The notes: generated by a model from the letters alone, not told the origin. A stretch of 64,000 bases of DNA from Hyphomonadaceae bacterium TMED5 (GCA_002173095.1 NHBK01000018.1:62001-126000), one strand, 5' to 3'. Shown: positions 18,091 through 29,099, counted from the stretch's first letter. Program-made: numbers and translations.

Positions 18091-19105
18091 TCACGAGGTG
18101 TCCGTACAGGAAGGCGCTTTCGCCAGATGCCTTGAGAGCAGAAATGACCTCATCTGCATTTTCCGGAGATACAGCGAGGATCATGCCAATGCCCATATTG
18201 AAGGTGCGCCACATTTCAGCCTCTTCTACCTGACCGACTTCCTGCATCCAGCCGAAGACCGGTGGAGGCGTGAAATCATCGCCATCACGCTCTGGAACAA
18301 GCGTATCAGGAAGCATGCGAGGCAGATTTTCCGTGACGCCGCCGCCAGTGATATGGGCGAGGCCTTTGATCTGGCCAGATTTGATGAGCGGTAGAACAGA
18401 AGCGACATACAGTCTGGTCGGCGTAAGCAGTGCTTCGCCGAGCTTTGTGCCCGGCGCGAATGGTGCGTCATCCGAAAGCGCCAGACCTGAACGCTCAACA
18501 ATTTTCCGGATCAGTGAATAGCCGTTTGAGTGCGGGCCGGATGATCCAATCGCGACCAGCGCATCGCCAGCGGTCATATCATCAAGCTTTGGCAGGATGT
18601 CTTTGCGCTCAACGGCGCCAACAACGAAGCCAGCAAGGTCATAATGACCCGGAGCATACATGCTCGGCATTTCGGCTGTTTCACCACCAATAAGAGCGCA
18701 GCCAGACTGGCGGCACCCTTCGGCAATGCCGGAGACCACATCGGCAGCCGCATCTGTTTCCAGCTTTCCGGTCGCGAAATAGTCGAGGAAGAAGAGCGGC
18801 TCTGCGCCCTGTGCCAGAACATCATTCACGCACATGGCAACAAGGTCGATGCCGATTGTGGTGTGATGATTGGCTTCCTGAGCGAGAAGAAGCTTCGTGC
18901 CGACGCCATCAGTACCGGAAACAAGCACCGGATCCTCATAGCCACAGGCCTTGAGATCAAACAGTCCGCCAAAGCCACCAAGATCGGAAGCTACACCCGG
19001 CCGGAAGGTCGATTTTGCAAGCGGCTTGATCTTGTCTACCAGCGCATTTCCTGCGTCGATATCAACACCAGCCTGCTTATAGGTCAAAGGAGATGAATCT
19101 GTCAT
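18083..19105 (-). CDS. purM: Phosphoribosylformylglycinamidine cyclo-ligase (AIR synthetase)
   Basis: A 340-residue ATP-dependent enzyme closing the imidazole ring of AIR. It begins '[19 protein letters not shown]' and carries '[16 protein letters not shown]', '[21 protein letters not shown]', '[13 protein letters not shown]' and '[16 protein letters not shown]', all PurM signatures. ATG 19105 gives the usual MTDSS-type start; GTG 19111 in frame is an alternative. It is transcribed away from the DUF2066 gene and directly into purN. Confidence 0.95.
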   Translation of the reverse strand: MTDSSPLTYKQAGVDIDAGNALVDKIKPLAKSTFRPGVASDLGGFGGLFDLKACGYEDPVLVSGTDGVGTKLLLAQEANHHTTIGIDLVAMCVNDVLAQGAEPLFFLDYFATGKLETDAAADVVSGIAEGCRQSGCALIGGETAEMPSMYAPGHYDLAGFVVGAVERKDILPKLDDMTAGDALVAIGSSGPHSNGYSLIRKIVERSGLALSDDAPFAPGTKLGEALLTPTRLYVASVLPLIKSGQIKGLAHITGGGVTENLPRMLPDTLVPERDGDDFTPPPVFGWMQEVGQVEEAEMWRTFNMGIGMILAVSPENADEVISALKASGESAFLYGHLVNA

Positions 19106-19187
19106 GGTCACGCGTTAGCATGGCTTCCCTCATCTCGCCATATTCTCTGTCTTTAAACTTGAATAAATGACTGCTAGGACGAGTCAC

Positions 19188-20207
19188 ATGAAACCGTTTT
19201 CGATTTTGATCAGTGCGTTCGCCGTACTCATGCTCGGTGCTGTCTCAGCTCACGCTGACACACGTGACGTCTACACCATCTCTGATATTCCGGTGGATCG
19301 CACCGCTGCGACGACACGCGAAGCTGAGGCTCAGGCCTTTGCGGAAGCCAAAATCATCGGTCTGCGTCGCCTGATTGCGCGTCTTACGCTTCCTGAAGAC
19401 CGCGCAGCATTGGGCGAAGAGTTTTATAGCTTTTCCAACGCAAACGAGCTGGCTGCAGCGGTTGATGTCGAAGATGAGCGCCGCTCAACGACGGTTTATC
19501 GTGCGAATCTGTCTGTCGTTTACAACCCGATCCGTGTTCGCGCGATCCTGAACCAGTATGGCGTGCCATATATCGACCAACAGGCCGCGCTGAGCCTCAT
19601 GGCGCCGGTTGCGTCCAACGCTACGCTCCAGACAGAGTGGAAGGCCGCCTGGCCAGAAGCCGTTCAAGGCGCGCTGAGCCCATTCATAACGGGCCTTTCA
19701 CATTACCGCGCTGACGCTAACTGGGCGACATTGTCGTCTGAAGCGCGCGCAGTTGGCGCCGGCAATGCGATACTGGCTGAACTGGTGACCTCTGATACGA
19801 CCTATGCCGTCCGTCTCACCCGCGTCACCGCCGCAGGCAATTTCTCAATTGGTCAGACCGGTTTTGTGGCAACGATGGAAGAAGCCGTTGCAGCAGCTTC
19901 TGCGTATCTGGATGCTGCATGGAAAACCCGTTCAATTGTGCGCGGCGATGAAGTCCGCACAGCAAGCACGGCGACCGTTCGCTATCGCGATCAGCGCAGC
20001 TGGAACCGGGTTCGGTCCGCACTTACTGGTTCGCCACTGATCTCAGGGTTTAAAGTTGATGCGATCGCCAGTGATGGTGCGCTGGTCTCGTTTACCTATG
20101 CAGGTAGCCCCGAACGTCTTCAGACAGAATTTGGACAACAGGGTATCGTACTGACGACGGGCGATGCAGGCTGGTCCATTGCTCTGGGCGGAAGTCGACA
20201 ATTCTAG
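19188..20207 (+). CDS. DUF2066 domain-containing exported protein
   Basis: A 339-residue protein with a signal peptide (MKPFSILISAFAVLMLGAVS, cleavage near AHA-DTR). The body starts 'RDVYTISDIPVDRTA' and includes 'EAQAFAEAKIIGLRRLIARL', typical of DUF2066, an uncharacterised envelope family. ATG 19188 follows AGGACGAG at 19176-19183; an upstream in-frame start is less likely. It precedes hdaA by 10 bases and so is probably co-transcribed, as in other Caulobacterales. Function unknown; a periplasmic or membrane-associated role is inferred from the signal alone. Confidence 0.85.
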   Translation: MKPFSILISAFAVLMLGAVSAHADTRDVYTISDIPVDRTAATTREAEAQAFAEAKIIGLRRLIARLTLPEDRAALGEEFYSFSNANELAAAVDVEDERRSTTVYRANLSVVYNPIRVRAILNQYGVPYIDQQAALSLMAPVASNATLQTEWKAAWPEAVQGALSPFITGLSHYRADANWATLSSEARAVGAGNAILAELVTSDTTYAVRLTRVTAAGNFSIGQTGFVATMEEAVAAASAYLDAAWKTRSIVRGDEVRTASTATVRYRDQRSWNRVRSALTGSPLISGFKVDAIASDGALVSFTYAGSPERLQTEFGQQGIVLTTGDAGWSIALGGSRQF

Positions 20208-20217
20208 GCGGTCAGAC

Positions 20218-20910
20218 ATGACGGGCAAGCAGTTCAAATTCGCTTTCCCAACGCCGATTTTGCCGCTTGAGGCGTTGTTCCCTGATGCGCAGGGAAAATC
20301 GGCTCTTGGAATCCTCCGGCGTTGGAAAGAGTGGCCGAAATGGTATGTCGGCCTGACCGGACCAGACAGGTCTGGCGTGTCCAGTGTGCTGCGTTCATGG
20401 TCTGACGAAGTCGGAGGTGAATATCTCACGCCTCAGGACTGGCAGAAGCTCGACGCAAAAGATCTCGCAGAGCTGCTTCAAAGTCCGCTCGCGCTGGACG
20501 ACTGCCATCTTGTCGAAAATTCTTCCAATCTGCTGACGGTGATCAATCTTGCTGTCGAAGCCGAGACGACGCTGCTTCTGGGTGGACATGGCAGTCCACA
20601 GGACTGGCACGCATCGCCGCCTGATCTGGTTTCCCGACTGTCAGCGATGACGACAATCGTTCTGCCCGGGCTGGATGATGAGATGTTCCTGCGCCGTTTA
20701 CGTGCGGCATGTCTGCGGCGCTATATCAAACTGCCTGAAGAAACTCTCGCATTTCTCGAGCCAAGACTGGAGCGAAGTTATCAGTGGATTGAGGCTTTTG
20801 CGACGGCTCTGGATCAGGCCATGACAGATACTGGTCGACCGCCGACGATTCCGCTTGCAAGGGACGTTCTCGCCGCGTTAACCGAAGACTTAGATACTGA
20901 CGAAGAGTGA
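20218..20910 (+). CDS. hdaA: HdaA-like regulatory inactivator of DnaA, Walker A lysine missing
   Basis: A 230-residue DnaA-domain-III-like protein. In Caulobacter, HdaA with the replisome clamp triggers hydrolysis of DnaA-bound ATP. The start carries a short hydrophobic motif 'MTGKQFKFAFPTP', the place where Hda proteins bind the beta clamp. The P-loop region reads 'GLTGPDRSGVSSVL', so the Walker A lysine is replaced by Val; the Walker B-like 'LALDDCHLVEN' is kept, and 'DLVSRLSAM' corresponds to the Box VII arginine-finger region. 'LERSYQWIEAFATALDQ' is the sensor II part. The gene sits between DUF2066 and ppk, its usual place. Nucleotide binding is probably altered; replication control is inferred from family. 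Confidence 0.82.
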   Translation: MTGKQFKFAFPTPILPLEALFPDAQGKSALGILRRWKEWPKWYVGLTGPDRSGVSSVLRSWSDEVGGEYLTPQDWQKLDAKDLAELLQSPLALDDCHLVENSSNLLTVINLAVEAETTLLLGGHGSPQDWHASPPDLVSRLSAMTTIVLPGLDDEMFLRRLRAACLRRYIKLPEETLAFLEPRLERSYQWIEAFATALDQAMTDTGRPPTIPLARDVLAALTEDLDTDEE

Positions 20911-20937
20911 TGACCCCACTTACCGAGCGAGGCATTC

Positions 20938-23124
20938 ATGACCACTACTAGAACAAAGTCCGGTCGCAGGACAGGTGGTGGGTCTTCCGCTACGATCTCC
21001 ATGCACAATCCAGAACGATTTATCGACCGTGAGCTTTCCTGGCTCGGCTTCAATGAGCGCGTTCTGGAAGAAGCGGCTAATGACAAGCATCCATTGCTTG
21101 AGCGCCTTCGGTTTCTTTCTATCTCGGCCAATAATCTGGATGAGTTCTATATGGTTCGCGTTGCGGGCCTGCGAGAACAAGTGCGCGCGGGCGTAACGCG
21201 CAAATCCATGGATGGGCGCACCCGGTCTGATCAGCTCGCTGCGGTGAACGAATCTGCTGCGGTCCTGATGAACGACCAGCAGACCTGTTGGGAGACATTG
21301 CGCGGGTTGATGGTCAAGGAAGACATCCATGTGCTGGAACTTCCAGATGTGACCAAGGCTGACAAGATCTGGCTGCGTAATCACTTCATGGATCATATCT
21401 TCCCGATCATCACGCCGCTGGCGGTCGATCCTGCGCATCCATTCCCGTTCATTCCGAACCTTGGCTTTGCCATCGCGCTCGATCTGATCAATTCGAATAC
21501 GGGCGAGGCGATGAAGGGGCTTATGCCGCTCCCGTCTCAGGTGGACCGGTTTATCCGTCTGCCTCAACTCGCGCGGTCTAAGCACACCGTGCGCTTTCTC
21601 TCGCTGGAAAATACACTTGAGCTGTTTCTGGACATTATCTTTCCGGGCTATCAATGCGTTGGAAAATGCCAGTTCCGCGTTGTTCGCGACAGCGATATCG
21701 AGATTGAAGAAGAAGCCGAAGACCTCATTCGTGAGTTTGAAATTCTGCTGAAACAGCGCCGCCGTGGCCGTGTTGTTCGATTGAAACTTCACAAATCTGC
21801 GGAAGACAGTCTGAAACAGTTCGTCATTCGCGGCGTTGGCGCAGAAGAACAGGATATTATCGAGGTCGATGGTGTGCTGGGTATGGCGCAGCTGTCTGAG
21901 CTGATCACTGATGATCGACCGGACCTGAAATTCTCTCCTTACGAGCCGCGTTTCCCGGAACGTATTCGCGAACATAATGGCGATTGCTTCGCGGCGATCC
22001 GTCAAAAGGATATGATTGTTCACCACCCGTATGAATCCTTCGATGTGGTGGTTCAGTTCATCAAACAGGCTGCGCGCGATCCTGATGTTCTGGCGATTAA
22101 GCAGACACTTTATCGGACCAGCAAAAACTCACCTGTCATCGCGGCCCTCGTTGAGGCTGCCGAGGCCGGCAAGAACGTCACGGCGTTGGTCGAGATCAAA
22201 GCGCGCTTCGATGAGGAAGCGAACCTCCGTTGGGCACGCGACCTTGAGCGTGCCGGTGTGCAGGTCGTCTATGGCTTCATCGAATATAAAACCCACGCCA
22301 AGGTGAGCCTTGTCGTGCGTCGTGAAGGCGGCGAGCTGAGAACCTATACCCATTTCGGAACGGGCAATTACCACCCGATTACGGCCAAGATTTACACGGA
22401 CCTGTCACTCTTCACAGATGATCAGGCGCTTGGCCGCGATGCAGGTCGCATCTTCAACTATGTGACCAGCTACGCGGAACCGCCAGCGCTTGAAAAAGTG
22501 TCCATGTCGCCTCTGAAAATGAAGGACGACATTCTGAAGCTCATCAAGGTTGAGATCGCCAATGCCAAGGCTGGCAAGCCCGCTGCGATCTGGGCGAAGA
22601 TGAACTCGGTTGTGCATTCTGAGATCATTGATGCGCTCTACCGCGCGAGCCAGGCTGGTGTTCAGATCGATCTGGTTATTCGCGGGATATGTTCTCTGCG
22701 TCCCGGCGTGCCGGGCCTCTCAGATAATATTCGCGTGAAAAGTATTGTAGGTCGCTTCCTGGAACATTCGCGCATTGTCTGTTTCGCCAATGGCGAAGAA
22801 TTGCCCTCCAAGGATGCGAAGGTTTATATTTCGTCGGCGGACTGGATGCACCGCAATCTGGACCGTCGCGTCGAGGCTTTGGTGCCTCTGGAAAACGAAA
22901 CGGTGAAGCGTCAGGTGCTGAACCAGATCATGGTCGCCAATCTGAATGACGATGCCCAAAGCTGGATTCTGCAGCCCGACGGCTCGTATAAACGTGTGTT
23001 GTCGGAAGGCGAGCCGTTTAGCGTGCATGATTATCTGATGCAGTATCCAAGTCTGTCTGGTCGCGGTGAGGCGCTGGACGTTGAGATGCCGCCAAAGATT
23101 GCGCCGAAAGCCACCAAGAACTGA
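20938..23124 (+). CDS. ppk: Polyphosphate kinase 1
   Basis: A 728-residue PPK1 that builds polyphosphate from ATP. It begins with '[22 protein letters not shown]', continues with '[15 protein letters not shown]', and has the autophosphorylated His in '[19 protein letters not shown]' and the second active-site His in '[17 protein letters not shown]'. Length is normal. It lies 27 bases after hdaA and 13 bases before the ppx-type gene, so synthesis and breakdown of polyphosphate are encoded together. Possibly attached to the inner membrane, as in E. coli. Confidence 0.96.
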   Translation: MTTTRTKSGRRTGGGSSATISMHNPERFIDRELSWLGFNERVLEEAANDKHPLLERLRFLSISANNLDEFYMVRVAGLREQVRAGVTRKSMDGRTRSDQLAAVNESAAVLMNDQQTCWETLRGLMVKEDIHVLELPDVTKADKIWLRNHFMDHIFPIITPLAVDPAHPFPFIPNLGFAIALDLINSNTGEAMKGLMPLPSQVDRFIRLPQLARSKHTVRFLSLENTLELFLDIIFPGYQCVGKCQFRVVRDSDIEIEEEAEDLIREFEILLKQRRRGRVVRLKLHKSAEDSLKQFVIRGVGAEEQDIIEVDGVLGMAQLSELITDDRPDLKFSPYEPRFPERIREHNGDCFAAIRQKDMIVHHPYESFDVVVQFIKQAARDPDVLAIKQTLYRTSKNSPVIAALVEAAEAGKNVTALVEIKARFDEEANLRWARDLERAGVQVVYGFIEYKTHAKVSLVVRREGGELRTYTHFGTGNYHPITAKIYTDLSLFTDDQALGRDAGRIFNYVTSYAEPPALEKVSMSPLKMKDDILKLIKVEIANAKAGKPAAIWAKMNSVVHSEIIDALYRASQAGVQIDLVIRGICSLRPGVPGLSDNIRVKSIVGRFLEHSRIVCFANGEELPSKDAKVYISSADWMHRNLDRRVEALVPLENETVKRQVLNQIMVANLNDDAQSWILQPDGSYKRVLSEGEPFSVHDYLMQYPSLSGRGEALDVEMPPKIAPKATKN

Positions 23125-23137
23125 GTAAATTTCGACT

Positions 23138-24655
23138 GTGCTGAATCAGAAAAGCCCAAGCCTCTGGCCCATTTCCCGGGCGCAACGTCCCCGACAGGAA
23201 GCCGTGATCGATATCGGCTCCAACTCGGTGCGAATGGTCGTTTATCAGATTGATGGACGCAGCATGGTGCCCCGTATGAATGAGAAAGTCATGGCGGGGC
23301 TGGGTAAGGATTTATCTGAGACAGGGCGGCTGTCTGTCTCCGGCGTAGAGGCTGCACTGAAGGCGTTGGCCCGGTATTCAGCAATTTGCAGTTCACTTGG
23401 CGTGACACACGTGACAGCCATCGCGACCGCTGCGGCCCGCGATGCGGAAGACGGGCCGGAATTTTGCGAAGCCATTGAGCGTGTTTCCGGGTTTAAAGTT
23501 CGCATTCTGTCGGGCGTTGAAGAAGCAAAGTTTGCTGCACTTGGTGTGGTCGCTGCGCAGCGCGACCCGGTGGGACTGATTGGGGATCTGGGCGGCTCCA
23601 GTCTTGAACTGATCCATACAGAGCGCGGTGCGCTGGGTGAGGGGCGAACCTATAAGCTCGGACCTCTGGCGCTACAGGACCGCGATGAAGGCGGTGCTGC
23701 GAAGCTGGAAGCTTATGTAACAGAAACGCTGACAGCGCAGGGCGGTATCGCTCAATGTCCGAATTTCTACGCCGTAGGCGGTGCCTGGCGTGCGATTGCC
23801 AGCCTGCATATGGAGCTGAACAATTATCCGCTTCGCGTGCTTCAGGCCTACACCATTCCGGCGTCCGAAGCGATTGAGCTGTGCGATCTGATTATGGACC
23901 GCAAAAAGCGTCCGGACAGCCTGATCAAAAGCGTTGCGGGCAAACGTGCAGCGACCCTTGAATACACGGCACTCGCTTTGAAATGCGTTTTAAAGCTTAG
24001 CGGCGCGGAGCAGATGATCACGTCTGCTAACGGGGTTCGCGAGGGCTTTGTTTTTGATGGCATGGACCCGGAAACGAAAACGCTCGATCCACTGTTCGCA
24101 GGTGTTTCGCGGCTTGCTCGCCTCGACCAGCGACAGATTGGGTTTGCGCGCGGATTACAGGTGTTCACCGCTGATATTCTGGCCGCGCTGCCATCCGTTT
24201 TTCCAGACGACCCGCAAACTGAGAAACGGCTCCATGAGGCGGCGTTTATTCTGGCGGATATTGGCGCGATCATGCATCCGGATCATCGGTCTGATATTGC
24301 CCGTCAGATCGTATTGCGTGGCCCATATACCGGTACAAACCATGCCGGGCGCATTTATCTCGGGCTGATTACGGGCATTCGTTATTATCGCAAATTTGAA
24401 GCCGGTGAGCTTGAGCAGGGCAGGTTGACTGCAGAGCAGATTGATCGCGCGAAAACCATCGCGCTTCTCATTCGCGTTGCGGCTGAATTCTCGGGCCGCA
24501 CGGAGCGCATTCTTAAGCGTGCCTCAATTCGAATTGAGGGCGATCAGTTGATATTCGCGCTTCAGAAGCGCCATCAGAATCTGATTTCTGAAGGCGTAAT
24601 CAAACGGCTTGGGCATGCGGCCGCTCATATGGGGCTGACGCCCGTCGTCGAATAA
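23138..24655 (+). CDS. ppx: Ppx/GppA family exopolyphosphatase
   Basis: A 505-residue ASKHA-fold phosphatase removing terminal phosphate from polyphosphate (or pppGpp). Motifs are 'AVIDIGSNSVRMVVYQ' (phosphate 1), 'THVTAIATAAARDAEDG', and 'GLIGDLGGSSLELI' (phosphate 2), followed by an alpha-helical HD-like C-terminal part with 'FILADIGAIMHPDHRSDIA'. The GTG start follows ppk after 13 bases. The order ppk-ppx is a standard operon. Whether it prefers polyphosphate or pppGpp cannot be told from the sequence. Confidence 0.93.
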   Translation: MLNQKSPSLWPISRAQRPRQEAVIDIGSNSVRMVVYQIDGRSMVPRMNEKVMAGLGKDLSETGRLSVSGVEAALKALARYSAICSSLGVTHVTAIATAAARDAEDGPEFCEAIERVSGFKVRILSGVEEAKFAALGVVAAQRDPVGLIGDLGGSSLELIHTERGALGEGRTYKLGPLALQDRDEGGAAKLEAYVTETLTAQGGIAQCPNFYAVGGAWRAIASLHMELNNYPLRVLQAYTIPASEAIELCDLIMDRKKRPDSLIKSVAGKRAATLEYTALALKCVLKLSGAEQMITSANGVREGFVFDGMDPETKTLDPLFAGVSRLARLDQRQIGFARGLQVFTADILAALPSVFPDDPQTEKRLHEAAFILADIGAIMHPDHRSDIARQIVLRGPYTGTNHAGRIYLGLITGIRYYRKFEAGELEQGRLTAEQIDRAKTIALLIRVAAEFSGRTERILKRASIRIEGDQLIFALQKRHQNLISEGVIKRLGHAAAHMGLTPVVE

Positions 24656-24677
24656 AAGGCCTGACGGATCAGGCCTT
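24656..24677. terminator. Inverted repeat between convergent ppx and rnd
   Basis: AAGGCCTGA-CGGA-TCAGGCCTT, a perfect 9-bp stem with a 4-base loop. It starts directly after the ppx stop and overlaps the last codons of rnd, so it may serve as terminator for ppx. No long T run follows. Confidence 0.65.
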
Positions 24678-25850
24678 ACTGACTTTCGACGTATCAAACA
24701 GCTCAACATTGCCTTTGTTGAATGTGATGGCGAGGCGGCCATTCAAAAGGTCTTCAGCCTGTTTGCCAAATACCTCATAGCGCCATCCCGTCATGACTGC
24801 GGTCGCAGCACCATCGCCAGACGCGATACGTTCAAGGTCTGCCGCATTGGCGACGAGGCGAGGGGTGACATTCTCATCATCACAAATCTGCTTCAGCAGA
24901 ACGCGTAGAAGGTCTGATGCACCTGCCGGTGACGGGCCGCGGTGTTTCGGCTTCTCAACATCAGGAGCCACTTCGTCGACATTCTCCAGCGCATACGAAA
25001 TGGCCTGCATGAGCCCATCTCCGTATTTAGATTTGCCAAACCCTTTGGGCACGGAGCGCAGGCGGTCGAGCGCTTCAGGCGATTGCGGGCGCTGATCTGC
25101 GATTTCCTGAATGGCATCATCTTTCAGAATGCGATTGCGCGGACGGTTGAGCGCTTGCGCCTGGCGTTCGCGCCAGACGGCAACATTCTTGAGAACGGCC
25201 AGATAGTCTTTGCGCTGGCGGCGGATTTTCATCCGCTTCCAGGCATCTTCCGGGTCAGCATTATAAAGTTCAGGGGCGGCAAGCGCCTGATTGTCTTCCT
25301 CAATCCAATGCCAGCGGTTCAGCTTGTCCAGCTTCTCAGCCATTTTGTCGTAAACAGCGCGCAGATGGGTGACATCCCCCAGAGCATAGGTGAGCTGCTT
25401 CTGGCTGAGGGGGCGGCGGGTCCAGTCTGTGAACTGAGAAGATTTGTCGATCTGTTTGCCAGTCGTCTGCGAGACGAGATTTTCATATGAAATCGAATCG
25501 CCCATGCCGAGCGCCATGGCAGCAACTTGTGTGTCGAAAATGGGTGAAGGCGGTATGCCGATCATTTTCGTGAAGATTTCCATGTCCTGACGGGCCGCAT
25601 GGAAGACCTTGCCAATGTTCTCGTCAGACATGAGCGCGAGGAAAGGCGCAAGATCGAGCCCCTCGATCATAGGGTCGATCATGCCTTCTGTTTCGTCACC
25701 AGCTGCCTGAATCAGACACAAGGTTGGCCAGTACGTGCTCTCGCGGTGAAACTCAGTGTCGACAAAGATGACATCGCACTTTGAAAGACTTTCACAGAAG
25801 GCATTGAGCTCTTCTTGCGTTTTGATTACAGCGATTTCGGTTTCGCTCAT
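24669..25850 (-). CDS. rnd: Ribonuclease D
   Basis: A 393-residue 3'-5' exoribonuclease for tRNA maturation. The DEDD catalytic residues are in 'IFVDTEFHRESTYW', 'KVFHAARQDMEIF' and 'LTYALGDVTHLRAVYDKM' (the Tyr of the DEDDy class in 'LTYAL'). A HRDC domain follows, around 'LAVLKNVAVWRERQAQALNR' and 'PRNRILKDDAIQEIADQRP'. It is divergent from aspS, with 89 bases between the starts, and convergent with ppx. Confidence 0.94.
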   Translation of the reverse strand: MSETEIAVIKTQEELNAFCESLSKCDVIFVDTEFHRESTYWPTLCLIQAAGDETEGMIDPMIEGLDLAPFLALMSDENIGKVFHAARQDMEIFTKMIGIPPSPIFDTQVAAMALGMGDSISYENLVSQTTGKQIDKSSQFTDWTRRPLSQKQLTYALGDVTHLRAVYDKMAEKLDKLNRWHWIEEDNQALAAPELYNADPEDAWKRMKIRRQRKDYLAVLKNVAVWRERQAQALNRPRNRILKDDAIQEIADQRPQSPEALDRLRSVPKGFGKSKYGDGLMQAISYALENVDEVAPDVEKPKHRGPSPAGASDLLRVLLKQICDDENVTPRLVANAADLERIASGDGAATAVMTGWRYEVFGKQAEDLLNGRLAITFNKGNVELFDTSKVSKA

Positions 25851-25939
25851 TCGCAGGTTTGCCTTTCACTCGCTTGACAAGGGGGTGTGCCCTGTGTCGT
25901 GTGCGCGCCAGATAAATTTTTCAATGGAGTCTTCCTCAA

Positions 25940-27769
25940 ATGCATCTCTACCGGACGCACACCTGTGGCGAGCTACGGCAAACCCATGTGGGTGAGACGG
26001 TCCGCTTGTCGGGCTGGGTACACCGCAAACGCGACCACGGAGGACTCCTTTTTGTGGATTTACGCGATCATTACGGCCTTGCGCAATGCGTAGTGACCCC
26101 TTCGAACGAAAATTTTGAGCGTCTTGAGCGTATTCGCGTCGAAAGTGTCATCACGATTGAGGGTAAAGTCGTTGCCCGTGACGCGGAAACCGTGAACGAG
26201 AATCTGCCAACGGGCGCGATCGAAGTTCAGGTTGATACGGTTTCAGTTCAGTCTGAAGCGTCTGAACTTCCGCTGCCAGTATTTGGTGAGCCGGATTACC
26301 CGGAAGAGATTCGTCTGAAGCACCGCTATCTCGACCTGCGTCGCGAAAGCCTGCACAAAAACATGGTTCTGCGCAGCCAGATCATCACCAGCCTGCGTCG
26401 CCGCATGGTTGATCAGGGCTTCACCGAATATCAGACACCAATCCTCACGGCGTCTTCGCCAGAGGGCGCGCGCGACTTCCTCGTGCCATCCCGTCTGCAT
26501 CCGGGCCAGTTCTATGCGCTGCCTCAGGCGCCGCAGCAGTTCAAACAGCTGCTCATGGTTTCCGGCTTTGACCGTTACTTCCAGATCGCACCTTGCTTCC
26601 GTGACGAAGACGCGCGCGCTGACCGTAGCCCGGGCGAATTCTATCAGCTCGATATCGAGATGAGCTTTGTGACTCAGGAAGATGTCTTTCAGGCGATTGA
26701 GCCTGTTATGGCTGGCGTGTTCCATGAGTTTGCGGGCTGGGACAACAAAAATCGCCACATGCCGGAAGGTCCGTTCCCTCGCATTCCTTACCGTGAAGCG
26801 ATGGCGAAATATGGTTCTGACAAACCAGACCTGCGTAACCCGATTGAGCTGAAAGACGTTTCTGACTTCTTCAAGGAAGAAGACAAAACCGGATTCTCTA
26901 TCTTTGCTAAAATCACCAATGGTGGCGGCAAGGTTATCGCAATCCCTGCGCCTAAGGCGACTGAAACGCAGTCCCGTAAATTCTTCGACGATTTCGATAA
27001 ATGGGCGAAGAAGGAAATGCAGGCACCGGGCCTCGGCTATGCGCGACTGCGCAAAGACGAAAACGGCGTTGTTGTCAGCCAGGACCCTGTTCTGAAGAAC
27101 TTCGATCCCGAGCACCTTAAAGCCTTCCTTGAGGCGACAGGTCTCGAAGATGGTGATGGCGTATTCTTCTCTGCAGGGAAGAAAGAAGCTGCTTACAAGC
27201 TGGCTGGCGCTGCGCGTCTGCGTATTGGTGAAGAGCTCGACCTCGTCGAGAAAGGCGTGTTCCGCTTCTGCTGGATTGTCGACTTCCCAATGTATGAGTA
27301 TGACGAAGACAATAAGAAGGTCGACTTCTCTCACAACCCGTTCTCCATGCCACAAGGCGGTATGGAAATTCTCGAAAGCGCGACGACGGACGAAGAGAAA
27401 CTCGACATTCTCGCTTACCAGTATGACATCGTCTGTAACGGTATTGAGCTGTCTTCTGGCGCGATCCGGAACCACCGCCCTGAAATCATGTTGAAAGCTT
27501 TCGAGCTTGCTGGCTATGGTCCTGAAGTCGTTGAGGAAGAGTTTGGCGGTATGCTGAATGCGTTCCGCTATGGCGCACCTCCGCACGGCGGTATCGCACC
27601 GGGTGTCGATCGTATCGTCATGATCCTTGCTGAAGTTGAGAATCTGCGTGACGTCACGCTGTTCCCAATGAACCAGCAGGCGCAGGATCTGATGATGGGT
27701 GCTCCATCCGCTGTTGATGACAAGCAGCTGAAAGAGCTCAATATCCGGACTGTAACTCCAAAAAAGTGA
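25940..27769 (+). CDS. aspS: Aspartyl-tRNA synthetase
   Basis: A 609-residue class II synthetase of the bacterial type. The N-terminal OB-fold anticodon-binding domain shows '[20 protein letters not shown]' and '[15 protein letters not shown]'. Motif 2 is '[20 protein letters not shown]', the GAD insertion lies at about 300-410, and motif 3 is '[19 protein letters not shown]'. Length and domain set are complete. Alphaproteobacterial AspRS is commonly non-discriminating, also charging tRNA-Asn, but this cannot be proved here. Codon use is that of a highly expressed gene. Confidence 0.97.
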   Translation: MHLYRTHTCGELRQTHVGETVRLSGWVHRKRDHGGLLFVDLRDHYGLAQCVVTPSNENFERLERIRVESVITIEGKVVARDAETVNENLPTGAIEVQVDTVSVQSEASELPLPVFGEPDYPEEIRLKHRYLDLRRESLHKNMVLRSQIITSLRRRMVDQGFTEYQTPILTASSPEGARDFLVPSRLHPGQFYALPQAPQQFKQLLMVSGFDRYFQIAPCFRDEDARADRSPGEFYQLDIEMSFVTQEDVFQAIEPVMAGVFHEFAGWDNKNRHMPEGPFPRIPYREAMAKYGSDKPDLRNPIELKDVSDFFKEEDKTGFSIFAKITNGGGKVIAIPAPKATETQSRKFFDDFDKWAKKEMQAPGLGYARLRKDENGVVVSQDPVLKNFDPEHLKAFLEATGLEDGDGVFFSAGKKEAAYKLAGAARLRIGEELDLVEKGVFRFCWIVDFPMYEYDEDNKKVDFSHNPFSMPQGGMEILESATTDEEKLDILAYQYDIVCNGIELSSGAIRNHRPEIMLKAFELAGYGPEVVEEEFGGMLNAFRYGAPPHGGIAPGVDRIVMILAEVENLRDVTLFPMNQQAQDLMMGAPSAVDDKQLKELNIRTVTPKK

Positions 27770-27872
27770 TGGATACCCATCACTGAGGGAATGTGAGACT
27801 GGCCTGCACGGCGAAAATCATTTCATATAGTCCCATATAAGCAAAAGCCTGTTCAGGGTTTCGGGGGGAGAT

Positions 27873-29099
27873 ATGAGTGAACCAACGCCAGTGCGGCCAT
27901 TGTCGCGCTTTCAGAAATGGGTGATTGCCTTTGGCCTGCTCTCAATGGGGGTGGGCTTCACCATCAGCTTTGTCGTGGCACCGCCTCTGGCGCGTAGTGC
28001 CGGCCTGACCGAGCTTCAGGTGGCAGGCATTCTGACCATCTCAGCTGCATTGTTCGCATTCATGACGCCGACCTGGGGGAAATTTGCCAACCGATTCGGC
28101 CGCAAACGCGTTATGGTGTTTGCACTGTTCATGACAGCGCTCACCAATACCGGCTTTCTGCTTTCGCTTGAGGCGGCCATGAATGGCGTCGTCGTCGGTA
28201 TGCACGCCTTCTTCCTCTTGATGAGCGCACGGACGCTATTCGGTCTGTTGTCATCCGGCCTTCAGCCCGCTGCCTTTTCTGCAATGACAGATGCGACAAC
28301 GCCGCATGACCGGGCTGCCGGACTGGGTTTTCTCGGTGCGGCGATGAGTGTTGGGTCAATCCTTGGGCCGGGCGCTGCTGCTGTCCTCGCAAAGTTCGGT
28401 GCACTGGCGCCTCTCTGGGGCTCGATCGTTTTTACCGTGGTGTGTGGGCTCATCATCCTGTTCAGCCTGCCAGCGGAAACCTCTGATGCAAAAACTCAGA
28501 AGCCAAAGCCGCTTGAGCTGACGGACAAGCGCGTGCGTCCGTATCTGATCTTTCTCGTATCCTATTTCATGGCGGTGGCGTGCGTGCAGCAGACGATTGC
28601 ATGGTTCGTATCTGACCGTTTTGGGTTTGAGGGCGCAAAGGCCGTTGAAAATGGCGGTCTGGTCTTCGCTGTGATGGCGGTCGCGATGGTGCTGGTTCAG
28701 ACCTTCTATGTGAACCGTTTAAAGCCGGACCCGCATTTCATGCTGCCAACCGGCCTTGTGCTGGTGGCTATTGGATATGGCACGGCCATTCCTCATGCGC
28801 CGTTTGTCTTTCTCTGCATGTCGTTTCTGGTGATGGGCGCTGGCTCGGCGCTTATCGTGCCATCCCTGAACGCGCTGGGCACGCTGTCTGTAGATGCCCA
28901 TGAGCAGGGCGGGGCGGGCGCTCTTATGGCTGCTGCGCCACCTGCAGGGTTTGTCGTTGGGCCGCTTATCGGTGCGGGGCTTTACATGGTCCATAATGAC
29001 CTGCCGCTGACCATCAGCACGATTGCGATGGTGGTGCTTTTTCTGACAGCCCTCACCGTCCTGCGTCGCGGGCGCAACAAAGAGGTACAAACCTCCTAG
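27873..29099 (+). CDS. MFS transporter
   Basis: A 408-residue major facilitator with about 12 hydrophobic helices. The loop 2-3 signature is 'TWGKFANRFGRKRVMVFALF', and 'ARTLFGLLSSGLQPAAFSAM' continues the N-half. A strong GGGGGGAG ribosome-binding site lies 5 bases before the ATG. Helix 5 holds 'LGFLGAAMSVGSILGPGAAA', similar to drug:H+ antiporters of the 12-TM DHA1 group, so export is a possibility. It precedes an FAD monooxygenase and an acyl-CoA ligase on the same strand; substrate unknown. Confidence 0.88.
   Translation: MSEPTPVRPLSRFQKWVIAFGLLSMGVGFTISFVVAPPLARSAGLTELQVAGILTISAALFAFMTPTWGKFANRFGRKRVMVFALFMTALTNTGFLLSLEAAMNGVVVGMHAFFLLMSARTLFGLLSSGLQPAAFSAMTDATTPHDRAAGLGFLGAAMSVGSILGPGAAAVLAKFGALAPLWGSIVFTVVCGLIILFSLPAETSDAKTQKPKPLELTDKRVRPYLIFLVSYFMAVACVQQTIAWFVSDRFGFEGAKAVENGGLVFAVMAVAMVLVQTFYVNRLKPDPHFMLPTGLVLVAIGYGTAIPHAPFVFLCMSFLVMGAGSALIVPSLNALGTLSVDAHEQGGAGALMAAAPPAGFVVGPLIGAGLYMVHNDLPLTISTIAMVVLFLTALTVLRRGRNKEVQTS

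Noticed and set aside
20920-22026. 368-codon minus-strand open frame inside ppk
   Set aside because: Shadow of a well-supported gene; low-complexity composition and no motif.
26243-27586. 447-codon minus-strand open frame inside aspS
   Set aside because: Arises from strong codon bias of aspS; no recognisable domain and no ribosome-binding site of note.
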